Source: Prevotella aff. ruminicola Tc2-24 (GTDB lineage Bacteria; Bacteroidota; Bacteroidia; Bacteroidales; Bacteroidaceae). From it: a DNA stretch of 64,000 nucleotides. Both the position numbers and the translations under genes were made by a program. The stretch lies in NCBI RefSeq assembly GCF_900110895.1, contig NZ_FOIQ01000001.1, positions 774,472-838,471 on the forward strand. Reading direction: 5' to 3'. Positions 1 to 8,877 of the stretch are shown here, piece after piece. The stretch's first letter is position 1. Each line of letters opens with the position of its first letter. The notes beneath the pieces were generated by a model. The model saw only the letters and a list, made by a program, of their open reading frames with translations, did not search any database and was not told the DNA's origin.

Positions 1-196
1 TGCCAGTTGTGGATGTACGGTCCCCGAATACACGAAGACTCCCGTCAAACCAGGAGAACAAGGAAAACTCAAAGTGACATACAACGGCACGGGTAAATTC
101 CCAGGTCATTTTAAGAAATCCATCACGGTAAGAACCAACGGAGCCGTTGAGATGACAAGACTCTACATTGAAGGCGATATGACAGAAGCCAAATAA
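1..196 (+). CDS. DUF1573 domain protein, C-terminal part
   Basis: This is the last 64 codons of a gene that begins before the window; the frame is open from base 2 and ends with TAA at 194-196. The peptide starts ASCGCTVPEYTKTPVKPGE and continues with an Ig-like beta strand pattern ending in TRLYIEGDM. The SCGCT cysteine pair followed by a short beta sandwich is typical of DUF1573 proteins, which are abundant secreted or periplasmic proteins of unknown function in Bacteroidota. The gene is followed at once by a strong terminator hairpin. Family assignment rests on the C-terminal part only. Confidence 0.75.
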   Translation, partial: ASCGCTVPEYTKTPVKPGEQGKLKVTYNGTGKFPGHFKKSITVRTNGAVEMTRLYIEGDMTEAK

Positions 197-200
197 ATTA

Positions 201-228
201 AAACAGCCCACCAGTTGGTGGGCTGTTT
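201..228. terminator. Terminator hairpin after the DUF1573 gene
   Basis: A perfect 12-bp stem (AAACAGCCCACC / GGTGGGCTGTTT) closes a 4-nt AGTT loop. It begins five bases after the DUF1573 stop codon and ends 17 bases before the stop codon of the convergent DUF3078 gene. The A-rich left flank and the TTT at the right end let it act for both strands. Confidence 0.85.
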
Positions 229-245
229 GCTTATCTGCTTTAGAT

Positions 246-1424
246 TTAGAACGCATAGGTGAAACCTAGCGAACTGTATTCCTTAAACTGCCAATAGCCT
301 AAGTCGCTGTCATACACTCCTGCATCGTCAAAGCGCGGGAAGAGGAACAGATTGGCTGTGATATACTTCGAGACGCGCAACTCAAAGGTATTCTCCCACT
401 CGATCTCTGCTCGCTTGTAAGAAGTGAAGGCATAGAGTCTTGACTTCCATGTGACATTCTCATTCATCTTCCATACCAAGTCGGCCGTCAACTGAGAACC
501 GAAATCAAGCAAGGTATGCTTACCAACCTTCAGGCCATAACTAGGTCCAAGGGGGAGACGTCCCACATAACGATAGTTAACAGCAAGCGGAGAGAGGTTG
601 ATCGTTCCCGTCAGTCGTTTGTTCTTGCTCTCAACTTTGTAGTCCATACCAAGACCCAGGTTCAGGTTGAATGGTGACATGAAATCCGAGTAGGTAAAGG
701 GATCGTTAGATTTCAATCCCCTGGTGAACTGCGTGTATGCCAATAGCTGGAGCGTATAGTACCAGTTCTTTGCGGCCTCAAGTCCCAATTTACTTGTAAA
801 ACGGAGCAGGTCCTCATTAGCCTTAAACTTGTGAAGCGAGTCTGTTCGAGAACGGAGGAAGCCAAGCTTCATTTCCAGTTTGTTATCCCACTTCCATTTA
901 TTCTTATTATCGTAATTTGCCTCCAGCGTCAGGGCACCAACCATAGAGTAATTACTTTCACCGCCCTTATACCAGTTGCCAGATACATAGTTCTGCATGA
1001 ACTGAAGGAAACCGTCGCCCTTCCTGGTCCAGAATTTAGGTTTCTGAACCATCAATGTGTCAATAATCTCTTCTGGCGCATCAATGACAGGAGCCTCGAC
1101 CTTCTCCACGAACTCGACCTGATTCTCTATCGGTGTATACACATCTTCACGGATATTACCAGTCTCCTGTAGTTCCGTTTCAGTGGTACTTACCAGATCC
1201 GGACGATTCAGATAGATGTTCAGCAGGGCAGCGTCAACCTCATCAATGACAGCATCCTTACCTGCCGACTCTGAGTTCAAAGCCAACGTCTTGTCGGCTA
1301 CATTGTGATAAAACGTCAACGGTGCGAACAGACGGTAATAACGTCCGTCCAGAGTGTCGTTTGGCTGCGCGGCGTCTGCGCTGAGCACAGAGACTGCCGC
1401 AAAGAATAATATTAGTTTTCGCAT
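246..1424 (-). CDS. DUF3078 domain protein, secreted
   Basis: A 392-residue protein of unknown function. The start is placed at the ATG at 1424 because it gives a clean signal peptide (MRKLILFFAAVSVLSADA); the longer open frame to 1529 has no such feature. After a low-complexity acidic linker (about residues 75-120) comes the DUF3078 domain, with WTRKGDGFLQFMQNYVSGNW, then alternating aromatic beta strands (for example YDNKNKWKWDNKLEMKLGF) ending in FTYAF. A terminal aromatic residue and amphipathic strands suggest an outer-membrane beta barrel; that is inference. The gene diverges from yidC. Its -7 box lies only nine bases before the ATG. Confidence 0.8.
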   Translation of the reverse strand: MRKLILFFAAVSVLSADAAQPNDTLDGRYYRLFAPLTFYHNVADKTLALNSESAGKDAVIDEVDAALLNIYLNRPDLVSTTETELQETGNIREDVYTPIENQVEFVEKVEAPVIDAPEEIIDTLMVQKPKFWTRKGDGFLQFMQNYVSGNWYKGGESNYSMVGALTLEANYDNKNKWKWDNKLEMKLGFLRSRTDSLHKFKANEDLLRFTSKLGLEAAKNWYYTLQLLAYTQFTRGLKSNDPFTYSDFMSPFNLNLGLGMDYKVESKNKRLTGTINLSPLAVNYRYVGRLPLGPSYGLKVGKHTLLDFGSQLTADLVWKMNENVTWKSRLYAFTSYKRAEIEWENTFELRVSKYITANLFLFPRFDDAGVYDSDLGYWQFKEYSSLGFTYAF

Positions 1425-1433
1425 AACTATTTG

Positions 1434-1441
1434 CAAAGTTA
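1434..1441 (-). promoter_or_regulatory. -7 promoter box of the DUF3078 gene
   Basis: Read on the minus strand the sequence is TAACTTTG, matching the Bacteroidota TAnnTTTG -7 element. Nine bases separate it from the ATG at 1424, so the predicted transcript has almost no leader. I see no clear TTTG -33 element at the expected distance. Confidence 0.5.
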
Positions 1442-1484
1442 CATTTTTTTCTTTATCGATTGCATACTTTTCGCATTTTTTTCG

Positions 1485-1492
1485 TAATTTTG
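1485..1492 (+). promoter_or_regulatory. -7 promoter box upstream of yidC
   Basis: TAATTTTG matches TAnnTTTG. It lies 55 bases before the yidC ATG. The -33 region is poor: the nearest candidate is ATTG at 1459-1462, with a 22-nt spacer. Confidence 0.5.
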
Positions 1493-1547
1493 CACCTTGA
1501 TTTATTGTGTAAATATATAAATTAAGCAAAACATAAACGAATAAACA

Positions 1548-3437
1548 ATGAATAAAGACACCATTATCGGGTTCGTGCTCATCGCTTTGGTATTAATCGG
1601 GTTCAGCTGGTACAACCAGCCCTCGGCCGAGGAGATCGAGGCCGCACGAAAACAAGACAGTATTGCAGCAGCCATCAAGGATAACGCAGTCAAGCAGCAG
1701 AAGGCCAGCGAGGCCGAGCGCAAAGCGCAGGCTGAGGCTGAAATCACGGACGATTCCACGGCCATCTTCTTCTCTGCCCTTAAAGGTACCAACCAGCCTG
1801 TCATCCTCAAGAACGACAAGGTTGAGCTGACTTTCAGCACCAAGGGCGGCACCATCTCGAAGGCTGTCATCAAAGGCTTCGAAGACCGTGACAATAAAAT
1901 GGATGTAACCCTCTTCGACGAGAAGACCCAGCAGATGAATTTCATGTTGGCTGGCAAGTCGGAGAACATCATCACGCAGGATCTGTATTTCACACCCTCA
2001 AACATTTCCGACTCAACGGTGACGATGACGGCACAGACAGGCAACGGTGGTAGTCTTGTGCTCGACTATACGCTTGGCAAAGACTATCTGCTGCATTTCT
2101 CCCTACAGGTTAAGGGACTGAACGGCATCTTTGCACCTAATTACAAAGAGATGGATATTGAGTGGACTGACCTCGCACGTCAACAGGAAAAAGGTTTCAC
2201 GTTCGAGAACCGCTACTCTACCCTCACCTATAAAGAATGTAAGGGAGGAACCGACTACCTGAGCGAGACGTCGGAGAAGATCGACGAGAAGATCGAGAAG
2301 TCGCTCGATTGGGTAGCCTTCAAGAATCAGTTCTTCTCTGCCGCCCTGATTGCAAAAGACGACTTCGCAGCCAACTCACTGATGACAAGTATTCCCCAGG
2401 AAAAGGGATCAGGTTATCTGAAGCAGTTCTGCGCTAAAATGAAGACCGCCTTCGACCCCTCTGGCGTACGTCCGTCTGAGTTTGAGATGTATCTTGGTCC
2501 TAACGACTTCCGTCTGATCAAGGATGTAGAGGAACAGAGTGCCTTCGGCAAAGACCTCGATCTGGAACAACTTGTCTATCTCGGATGGCCACTCTTCCGC
2601 TATATCAACCGTTTCTTCACGATCTATGTGTTTGACTGGCTGACCTCATGGGGCTTCTCGATGGGTATCGTACTTATCCTGATTACCCTGCTGTTGAAGG
2701 CCATCACCTTCCCCATGGTCAAGAAGAGCTATATGTCATCCGCCAAGATGCGTGTGCTGAAGCCGAAACTCGACGAGGCAACCAAGCAGTACGACAAGCC
2801 CGAAGACCAGATGAAGAAGCAACAGGCCATGATGCAGATGTACTCTCAGTATGGTGTTTCGCCCCTGAGTGGCTGTCTGCCCATGCTCATCCAGATGCCC
2901 ATCTGGATTGCGATGTTCAACTTCGTACCAAACGCCATCCAGCTACGACGTCAGTCTTTCCTTTGGATTGATGATCTCTCGACCTACGATCCTATCGTGG
3001 AATGGAGCACCCATATCTGGGGTATTGGCGACCATCTGTCGTTGACCTGTATTCTCTTCTGTGTGGCCAACGTGCTCTACAGCTACATGACCATGCGCCA
3101 GCAAAGAGACCAGATGGTGGGTCAGCAAGCCGAGCAGATGAAGATGATGCAGTGGATGATGTACCTCATGCCCCTCTTCATGTTCTACCTGCTTAACGAC
3201 TACTCTTCTGGTCTGAACTTCTACTACTTCATCTCGCTGTTCCTCTCGGCAGCCATCATGTGGGTGCTCCGCAAGACGACCAACGACGAGAAGTTACTTG
3301 CCATTCTGGAAGCCAACTATCAGAAGAACAAGAATAATCCGACAAAGAAAACCAGCGGACTCGCTGCTCGCCTCGAAGCCATGCAGAAGCAGGCCGAAGA
3401 GATGCAGCGCCAACGCATGAACCAACAGAAAAAATAA
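1548..3437 (+). CDS. yidC: Membrane protein insertase YidC
   Basis: A 629-residue Oxa1/YidC insertase, which inserts and folds inner-membrane proteins with or without the Sec translocon. The N-terminus has one membrane anchor (MNKDTIIGFVLIALVLIGFSW) followed by a Gln/Lys/Glu-rich linker, then the large periplasmic beta domain of gram-negative YidC (about residues 80-340). The conserved C-terminal core with its membrane helices runs from about residue 350 to 580, including the stretch VSPLSGCLPMLIQMPIWIAM. The tail is basic and coiled-coil-like (KQAEEMQRQRMNQQKK), as expected for ribosome contact. Length and order are normal for Bacteroidota. The S9 peptidase starts two bases after its stop, so the two are probably co-transcribed. 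Confidence 0.97.
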   Translation: MNKDTIIGFVLIALVLIGFSWYNQPSAEEIEAARKQDSIAAAIKDNAVKQQKASEAERKAQAEAEITDDSTAIFFSALKGTNQPVILKNDKVELTFSTKGGTISKAVIKGFEDRDNKMDVTLFDEKTQQMNFMLAGKSENIITQDLYFTPSNISDSTVTMTAQTGNGGSLVLDYTLGKDYLLHFSLQVKGLNGIFAPNYKEMDIEWTDLARQQEKGFTFENRYSTLTYKECKGGTDYLSETSEKIDEKIEKSLDWVAFKNQFFSAALIAKDDFAANSLMTSIPQEKGSGYLKQFCAKMKTAFDPSGVRPSEFEMYLGPNDFRLIKDVEEQSAFGKDLDLEQLVYLGWPLFRYINRFFTIYVFDWLTSWGFSMGIVLILITLLLKAITFPMVKKSYMSSAKMRVLKPKLDEATKQYDKPEDQMKKQQAMMQMYSQYGVSPLSGCLPMLIQMPIWIAMFNFVPNAIQLRRQSFLWIDDLSTYDPIVEWSTHIWGIGDHLSLTCILFCVANVLYSYMTMRQQRDQMVGQQAEQMKMMQWMMYLMPLFMFYLLNDYSSGLNFYYFISLFLSAAIMWVLRKTTNDEKLLAILEANYQKNKNNPTKKTSGLAARLEAMQKQAEEMQRQRMNQQKK

Positions 3438-3438
3438 C

Positions 3439-5610
3439 ATGAAAAAGATATCAACCCTCGTAGTTCTGTTCGCATTACTCACACTACACCCTCTCACCTC
3501 AAAAGCAAAAGACGACGTGAAGATCGGAAAACAGAATATCAAGTTGTCAACTGACCTGATGACCCCCGAGGCCCTATGGGCGATGGGGCGCATCGGTAGT
3601 GCAGAGGCAAGTACCGACGGTAAGCAGATTGTATACCAGATCGGTTACTACAGCGTCAAGGCCAACAAGAGCCAACAAAAGATTGCAGTTATCAATGCCG
3701 ATGGTACAGGTAACACCACGCTGACCACGGGCTCTAAGAGCGAGACCGATCCCACATGGTATCAGGGCAAGATTGCCTTCTTGTGCGATGGCCAGCTCTG
3801 GGTGATGAATGCCGACGGCTCTGAACGCAAGCAGATATCCAACACATCCAAGGACATCGAAGGTTTCAAGTTCTCACCCGATGGCAGTAAGGTCATCCTG
3901 CTCCACTCGATCGACTTCAACGAGATCATCAAGAAGAACCCGGATGATCTGCCCAAGGCGTCGGGCCGACTGGTGACCGATCTGATGTACCGTCACTGGG
4001 ACCACTATGTGGAAAGTATTCTACACCCCTTTGTGGCTGACGTGACTGCCGATGGCATCAAAGACGGTATAGACATCCTTGAGGGCGAGCCCTACGAGTG
4101 CCCGATGGAGCCTTTCGGAGGGATTGAGCAACTGGCATGGAGCAACGACTCGAAATCCATCGCCTATACCTGCCGCAAAAAGACAGGCATCAACTACGCC
4201 ATCTCCACCGACTCCGACATCTACCTATATAATATAGGTACAGGAGAGACAAAGAACCTCTGCAAGCCGGAGGGATATGTAGAGCCGGAGATCGACCCTA
4301 CCAAGACGATGAAATACCAGAAGGTCAATGCGGAGGAGAACCTGAAGAACAATGTAGGCTACGATACCAACCCCCAGTTCTCGCCCGACGGCAAGTATAT
4401 CGCGTGGCTGTCGATGGAGCGCAACGGCTATGAGGCCGACCGTAACCGTCTGTGCTGCTATAACCTCGCTACAGGTGAAAAGCGCTATCTCACGGAATCG
4501 TTCGACTCAAACGTCGATGAGTTCGTATGGAGCGACTCTAAGGATGCGATGATCTACTTCATCGGCGTATGGCATGCCACAGAGAATCTCTATGCCGTCA
4601 ACTGGAAAGGTGAAATGAAACAACTCACCAACACTTGGGCCGACTTCGGATCCATCCACCTGATGAACAATGGCCGTCAGCTGCTCATGGAGCGCCACTC
4701 TTACACAGCACCTGCCGACCTCTATGTGGTAACGCCATCCTTTAAGAAGCCAGAGAAGACCACTGTCACGCAACTCACCTTCGAGAACAAGCATATCCTC
4801 GACCAACTCGGCAAGCCCACCGTTCAACAGCGTTGGGTGAAGACTACCGATGGCAAAGACATGCTCACGTGGATTATCCTGCCACCTAACTTCGACGAGT
4901 CTAAGAAATACCCCACCTTGCTCTTCTGCGAGGGTGGTCCACAGAGTCCCGTATCACAATTCTGGAGCTATCGCTGGAACTTCATGATCATGGCTTCCCA
5001 CGGCTATGTCGTCGTAGCTCCTAACCGTCGCGGACTACCTGGTTTCGGCCAGGAATGGCTGGAGCAGATCTCTGGCGACTGGACAGGTCAGTGCATGAAA
5101 GATTATCTCGCTGCCATCGATGATGCGGCTAACAACCTGCCCTATGTCGACAAAGACAAGCTGGGTGCCGTGGGTGCCTCGTTCGGAGGGTTCTCCGTCT
5201 ACTATCTCGCTGGTCACCACGACAAGCGTTTCAAGGCTTTCATCGCCCATGACGGTGCCTTCAACCTGGAGTCGATGTATACCGACACAGAAGAGGTATT
5301 CTTCTCCAACTGGGAATACGACGATGCCTATTGGAACCAGGATCAGACCGCTAATGCCACACGTACCTACGAGTATTCACCCCATAAGTTTGTCGACAAA
5401 TGGGACACGCCTATCCTGTGTATCCACGGCGAGAAAGACTATCGTATCGTCTACAACCAGGGAATGGGTGCATTCAATGCCGCCCGTATGCGTGGCATAC
5501 CGGCAGAGTTGCTGATCTTCCCCGACGAGAACCACTGGGTGCTGAAGCCACAGAACGGTATACTCTGGCAGCGCACGTTCTTCAACTGGCTCGATCGTTG
5601 GTTAAAGTAG
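3439..5610 (+). CDS. S9 family prolyl oligopeptidase, dipeptidyl-peptidase-like
   Basis: A 723-residue secreted serine exopeptidase. The N-terminus is a signal peptide (MKKISTLVVLFALLTLHPLTSKA). A beta-propeller built of WD40-like PD40 repeats, seen as FSPDGSKVI and QFSPDGKYIAW, fills about residues 50-440. The C-terminal alpha/beta-hydrolase carries the nucleophile Ser581 in GASFGG, Asp667 in HGEKDYR and His699 in PDENHW, so the triad is complete. Size and order resemble periplasmic DPP5 and acylaminoacyl-peptidases of Porphyromonas, which release dipeptides from oligopeptides; the exact specificity cannot be read from the sequence. The ATG lies one base after the yidC stop. An MFS transporter follows after a 22-bp repeat array. 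Confidence 0.9.
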   Translation: MKKISTLVVLFALLTLHPLTSKAKDDVKIGKQNIKLSTDLMTPEALWAMGRIGSAEASTDGKQIVYQIGYYSVKANKSQQKIAVINADGTGNTTLTTGSKSETDPTWYQGKIAFLCDGQLWVMNADGSERKQISNTSKDIEGFKFSPDGSKVILLHSIDFNEIIKKNPDDLPKASGRLVTDLMYRHWDHYVESILHPFVADVTADGIKDGIDILEGEPYECPMEPFGGIEQLAWSNDSKSIAYTCRKKTGINYAISTDSDIYLYNIGTGETKNLCKPEGYVEPEIDPTKTMKYQKVNAEENLKNNVGYDTNPQFSPDGKYIAWLSMERNGYEADRNRLCCYNLATGEKRYLTESFDSNVDEFVWSDSKDAMIYFIGVWHATENLYAVNWKGEMKQLTNTWADFGSIHLMNNGRQLLMERHSYTAPADLYVVTPSFKKPEKTTVTQLTFENKHILDQLGKPTVQQRWVKTTDGKDMLTWIILPPNFDESKKYPTLLFCEGGPQSPVSQFWSYRWNFMIMASHGYVVVAPNRRGLPGFGQEWLEQISGDWTGQCMKDYLAAIDDAANNLPYVDKDKLGAVGASFGGFSVYYLAGHHDKRFKAFIAHDGAFNLESMYTDTEEVFFSNWEYDDAYWNQDQTANATRTYEYSPHKFVDKWDTPILCIHGEKDYRIVYNQGMGAFNAARMRGIPAELLIFPDENHWVLKPQNGILWQRTFFNWLDRWLK

Positions 5611-5613
5611 AGA

Positions 5614-5679
5614 GGGACTTTCCTCGGAGCAAAGTGGGACTTTCCTCGGAGCAAAGTGGGAGTTTCCCCGGAGCAAACC
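5614..5679. repeat. Three tandem 22-bp dyad repeats
   Basis: Three consecutive 22-bp units at 5614-5635, 5636-5657 and 5658-5679. Units 1 and 2 are identical; unit 3 differs at five positions. Each unit contains an imperfect palindrome, ACTTTCCTCGGAGCAAAGT, that pairs eight of nine positions around a central G. In unit 3 one outer pair changes from C-G to G-C, a compensatory swap, while two other pairs are lost. The array starts three bases after the S9 peptidase stop and ends 30 bases before the next ATG. It could be a transcript-stabilising or attenuating hairpin series, or a dispersed genomic repeat. Confidence 0.85.
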
Positions 5680-5709
5680 GATAGATGCAAAATATAAAGT
5701 AATAGAATA

Positions 5710-7368
5710 ATGACTCAAGCAATTCAAAAAACACTGCGCGACTCTGCAGCCATGCGCTGGACAGCGCTACTACTTCTGGCACTAGCCATGTTCTGTGCCT
5801 ACATCTTCATGGATATCCTCTCACCCATCAAGGACCTGATGCAAGAGACTCGCGGTTGGGACTCCACTGCCTTTGGAACCATGCAGGGTTCAGAGGTTTT
5901 CCTCAACGTATTCGTATTCTTCCTGATCTTCGCAGGAATCATCCTCGACAAGATGGGTGTGCGCTTTACAGCCGTACTCTCTGCCGCAGTGATGCTCGTT
6001 GGTGCATGCGTGAAATGGTATGCGGTGACGGAGGCGTTCATGGGAAGTGGACTTGAGACATGGTTTAACAACAACCTCAACTACATCCCCGTCTTCGATG
6101 AGTTGGGTGTATCGCCCTTCTACGAGGGTATGCCTGCCTCAGCTAAGTTTGCGGCCTGTGGCTTCATGATCTTCGGATGTGGCTGTGAGATGGCAGGCAT
6201 CACCGTTAGCCGCGGTATCGTGAAATGGTTCAAAGGCCGTGAGATGGCTCTGGCCATGGGATCCGAGATGGCTCTGGCCCGTCTGGGTGTAGCCACCTGT
6301 ATGATCTTCTCTCCGTTCTTTGCCCGTCTGGGCGGTGAGGTCAGCGTCAGCCGCAGCGTCGCCTTCGGTGTCGTACTGATGTGCATTGCTCTGATCATGT
6401 CAATCGTCTATTTCTTCATGGACAAGAAACTTGACACTCAGACTGGTGAGGCCGAAGAGAAGGACGACCCCTTCAAGATCTCGGACCTTGGCAAGATACT
6501 GACCGACATGGGCTTCTGGATCGTGGCACTGCTTTGTGTGCTCTACTACTCCGCTATCTTCCCCTTCCAGAAGTATGCCGTGAATATGCTTCAGTGTAAC
6601 CTCACACTCACGGCACCTGACGCCGACTCGTTCTGGGCCTCATCGAGCGTAACAATCTTCCAGTATGTGATCATGCTGGTCGTGGCCGCAGCCGGCTTCG
6701 CCTCAAACTTCCAGAAGAAAGCCAACCTGAAGTACGGTTTGCTAGGTTTGTCAATCGCAGCACTTATCACTTATTGCTATATGGGCTTCATGCGCCAGTC
6801 GGCAGAGAGCATCTTCGCAGTATTCCCACTGCTGGCCGTGCTCATCACCCCGATTCTGGGCAGCTACCTCGATCATCACGGAAAGGCTGCATCCATGCTG
6901 GTACTGGGATCGCTCCTGCTCATCGCCTGCCACCTCACCTTTGCTTTCGTACTGCCGATGTTCAAGGACAGTGCCGTGGGAGGTATCATCATCGCCTACA
7001 CGACGATACTCGTATTGGGTGCCTCGTTCTCTCTGGTGCCTGCCGCTCTGTGGCCCTCAGTGCCTAAGTTGGTTGACGCTAAGGTCATTGGCTCTGCCTA
7101 TGCCCTGATCTTCTGGATTCAGAACATCGGTCTGTGGTTGTTCCCCCTGCTCATCGGCAAGGTGCTCGACCAGACCAACCCGCAGATTGTCGAGGGAGTG
7201 AAGAACGGTACGATTGCTCCCGATGTAGCAGCTGTCAGCTACGATTATACGGCTCCACTCGTCATGCTTGCCTCACTGGGTGTGGCAGCCCTGCTCCTGG
7301 GGCTGGTCCTTAAGGTAGTGGACCGTAAGAAAGGCATCGGTCTGGAGCTTCCGAACATCACGGAGTAA
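5710..7368 (+). CDS. MFS transporter (paralogue 1)
   Basis: A 552-residue inner-membrane protein with about 12 hydrophobic segments. The MFS loop 2-3 signature is visible as GIILDKMGVRFTAVL, and the C-terminal half contains PAALWPSVPKLVDAKVIGSA. It is clearly paralogous to the gene at 8878, from the first residues (MTQAIQKTLRDSAAMRW against MTEVIRQRLNDSPMARW) to the last (KKGIGLELPNI against KKGYGLQRPNI). The ALWP and following IQNIGL pattern recalls the MFSD1-type branch of MFS, whose animal member moves dipeptides; I infer this from memory of the family, with low certainty. It lies downstream of an exopeptidase, which fits peptide uptake. Substrate is not established. Confidence 0.85.
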   Translation: MTQAIQKTLRDSAAMRWTALLLLALAMFCAYIFMDILSPIKDLMQETRGWDSTAFGTMQGSEVFLNVFVFFLIFAGIILDKMGVRFTAVLSAAVMLVGACVKWYAVTEAFMGSGLETWFNNNLNYIPVFDELGVSPFYEGMPASAKFAACGFMIFGCGCEMAGITVSRGIVKWFKGREMALAMGSEMALARLGVATCMIFSPFFARLGGEVSVSRSVAFGVVLMCIALIMSIVYFFMDKKLDTQTGEAEEKDDPFKISDLGKILTDMGFWIVALLCVLYYSAIFPFQKYAVNMLQCNLTLTAPDADSFWASSSVTIFQYVIMLVVAAAGFASNFQKKANLKYGLLGLSIAALITYCYMGFMRQSAESIFAVFPLLAVLITPILGSYLDHHGKAASMLVLGSLLLIACHLTFAFVLPMFKDSAVGGIIIAYTTILVLGASFSLVPAALWPSVPKLVDAKVIGSAYALIFWIQNIGLWLFPLLIGKVLDQTNPQIVEGVKNGTIAPDVAAVSYDYTAPLVMLASLGVAALLLGLVLKVVDRKKGIGLELPNITE

Positions 7369-7405
7369 ACAAGGGAATACATCAACACATAGATACACTG
7401 CTATT

Positions 7406-8869
7406 ATGAAAATAGGTTTCGATAACGACAAATATCTCAAGATACAATCTGAGCATATCAAAGAGCGCATTGCTCAGTTTGACGGCAAGCTCTATATGGA
7501 GTTAGGTGGTAAGCTCTTCGACGACCATCACGCCTCACGCGTATTACCAGGTTTCAAGCCCGACTCAAAACTACGCATGCTGGCTCAGTTACGCGACAGC
7601 ATCGAAATCCTCATTGTTATCAGTGCAGAGGATATTGAGAAGAACAAAGTACGTGCCGACTTGGGCATCACCTATGACGAGGATGTGCTCCGTCTGCGTG
7701 ATGAATTCATGAGTCGTAACTTCATGGTAGGCTCAGTTGTCATTACCCACTACAACGGTCAGCATGCTGCCGACCAGTTCCGTCACCGTCTGCAGCGCGA
7801 GGGCATCAAGTCGTATATCCACTACCCCATCGACGGTTACCCGCATAATGTGGAGCTCATCGCATCTGATGAAGGTTTTGGAAAGAACGACTATGTAGAG
7901 ACCACCCGTCCGCTGGTGATCGTGACTGCTCCTGGTCCTGGTAGCGGTAAGATGGCAACCTGTCTCTCGCAGCTATACAATGAGAACAAGCGCGGCATCC
8001 GAGCCGGCTATGCCAAGTTCGAGACCTTCCCTGTATGGAACCTGCCGCTGAAGCATCCTGTGAACATCGCCTATGAAGCAGCCACTGCCGACCTGAACGA
8101 TGTGAACATGATCGACCCCTTCCATCTGGAAGCCTACGGGAAGACGGCTGTCAACTACAATCGCGATATTGAGATCTTCCCTGTACTGAATGCGCTCTTC
8201 GAGGGTATCTATGGTGAGAATCCCTACAAGTCGCCGACAGACATGGGTGTCAATATGATCGGCTTCTGCATCAGCGACGATGAAGTGTGCTGCAAAGCCT
8301 CCAAGGAAGAAATCATCCGTCGTTTCTACGATGCGACCAACAAGATGGCTGATGGCGCAGACAACGAGAGTGAGGTTAACAAGATCCGCATGCTCTTCAA
8401 TCAGGCGAAGATAACCACTGCTTTCCGCCCTGTCACGACAGCTGCTTACGAGAAGAAACTGGAGACTGGTCTGCAGGCAGCAGCCATCGAACTTGAGGAC
8501 GGTACCATCATCACCGCCAAATCGACGCCACTTCTTGGTTGCAGTGCTGCTCTTCTACTCAATGCCACCAAGTATCTGGCAGAGATCGACCACGAGGCAA
8601 AACTCATTCCGCAGAGTCTCATCGAACCCGTTCAGAAGACGAAGATAGAATATCTGGGTGGTAAGAACCCGCGTTTGCATACTGACGAGGTGTTGGTAGC
8701 ACTCAGTGTCCTCTCCACTCACGATGAGAATTGCCGTAAGGCTTTGGCTCAGTTGCCGAAGCTTCGCAATTGTCAAGTACACACCACGGTCATGCTTTCA
8801 GAGGTAGATCGCAAGATCTTCAAGAAGCTTGGCTGTAATCTGACTTGCGACCCCGTTAAGAAGAAATAG
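7406..8869 (+). CDS. DUF1846 (UPF0371) family protein
   Basis: A 487-residue soluble protein of the DUF1846/UPF0371 family, whose biochemical role is unknown. Recognisable stretches are MKIGFDNDKYLKIQSEHIKE, ELGGKLFDDHHASRVLPGF and the phosphate-loop-like TAPGPGSGKMATCLSQLYNE near residue 175, which suggests nucleotide or phosphate binding. No signal peptide or membrane segment is present. It starts 37 bases after one MFS gene and ends eight bases before a second, paralogous MFS gene, so it probably shares their transcript. Length is normal for the family. Any link to transport is inference from context. Confidence 0.88.
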   Translation: MKIGFDNDKYLKIQSEHIKERIAQFDGKLYMELGGKLFDDHHASRVLPGFKPDSKLRMLAQLRDSIEILIVISAEDIEKNKVRADLGITYDEDVLRLRDEFMSRNFMVGSVVITHYNGQHAADQFRHRLQREGIKSYIHYPIDGYPHNVELIASDEGFGKNDYVETTRPLVIVTAPGPGSGKMATCLSQLYNENKRGIRAGYAKFETFPVWNLPLKHPVNIAYEAATADLNDVNMIDPFHLEAYGKTAVNYNRDIEIFPVLNALFEGIYGENPYKSPTDMGVNMIGFCISDDEVCCKASKEEIIRRFYDATNKMADGADNESEVNKIRMLFNQAKITTAFRPVTTAAYEKKLETGLQAAAIELEDGTIITAKSTPLLGCSAALLLNATKYLAEIDHEAKLIPQSLIEPVQKTKIEYLGGKNPRLHTDEVLVALSVLSTHDENCRKALAQLPKLRNCQVHTTVMLSEVDRKIFKKLGCNLTCDPVKKK

Positions 8870-8877
8870 CGACAACC

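Noticed and set aside
5614..5679. The 22-bp repeats as a CRISPR array
   Set aside because: The units abut each other without spacers and no cas genes are in the window.
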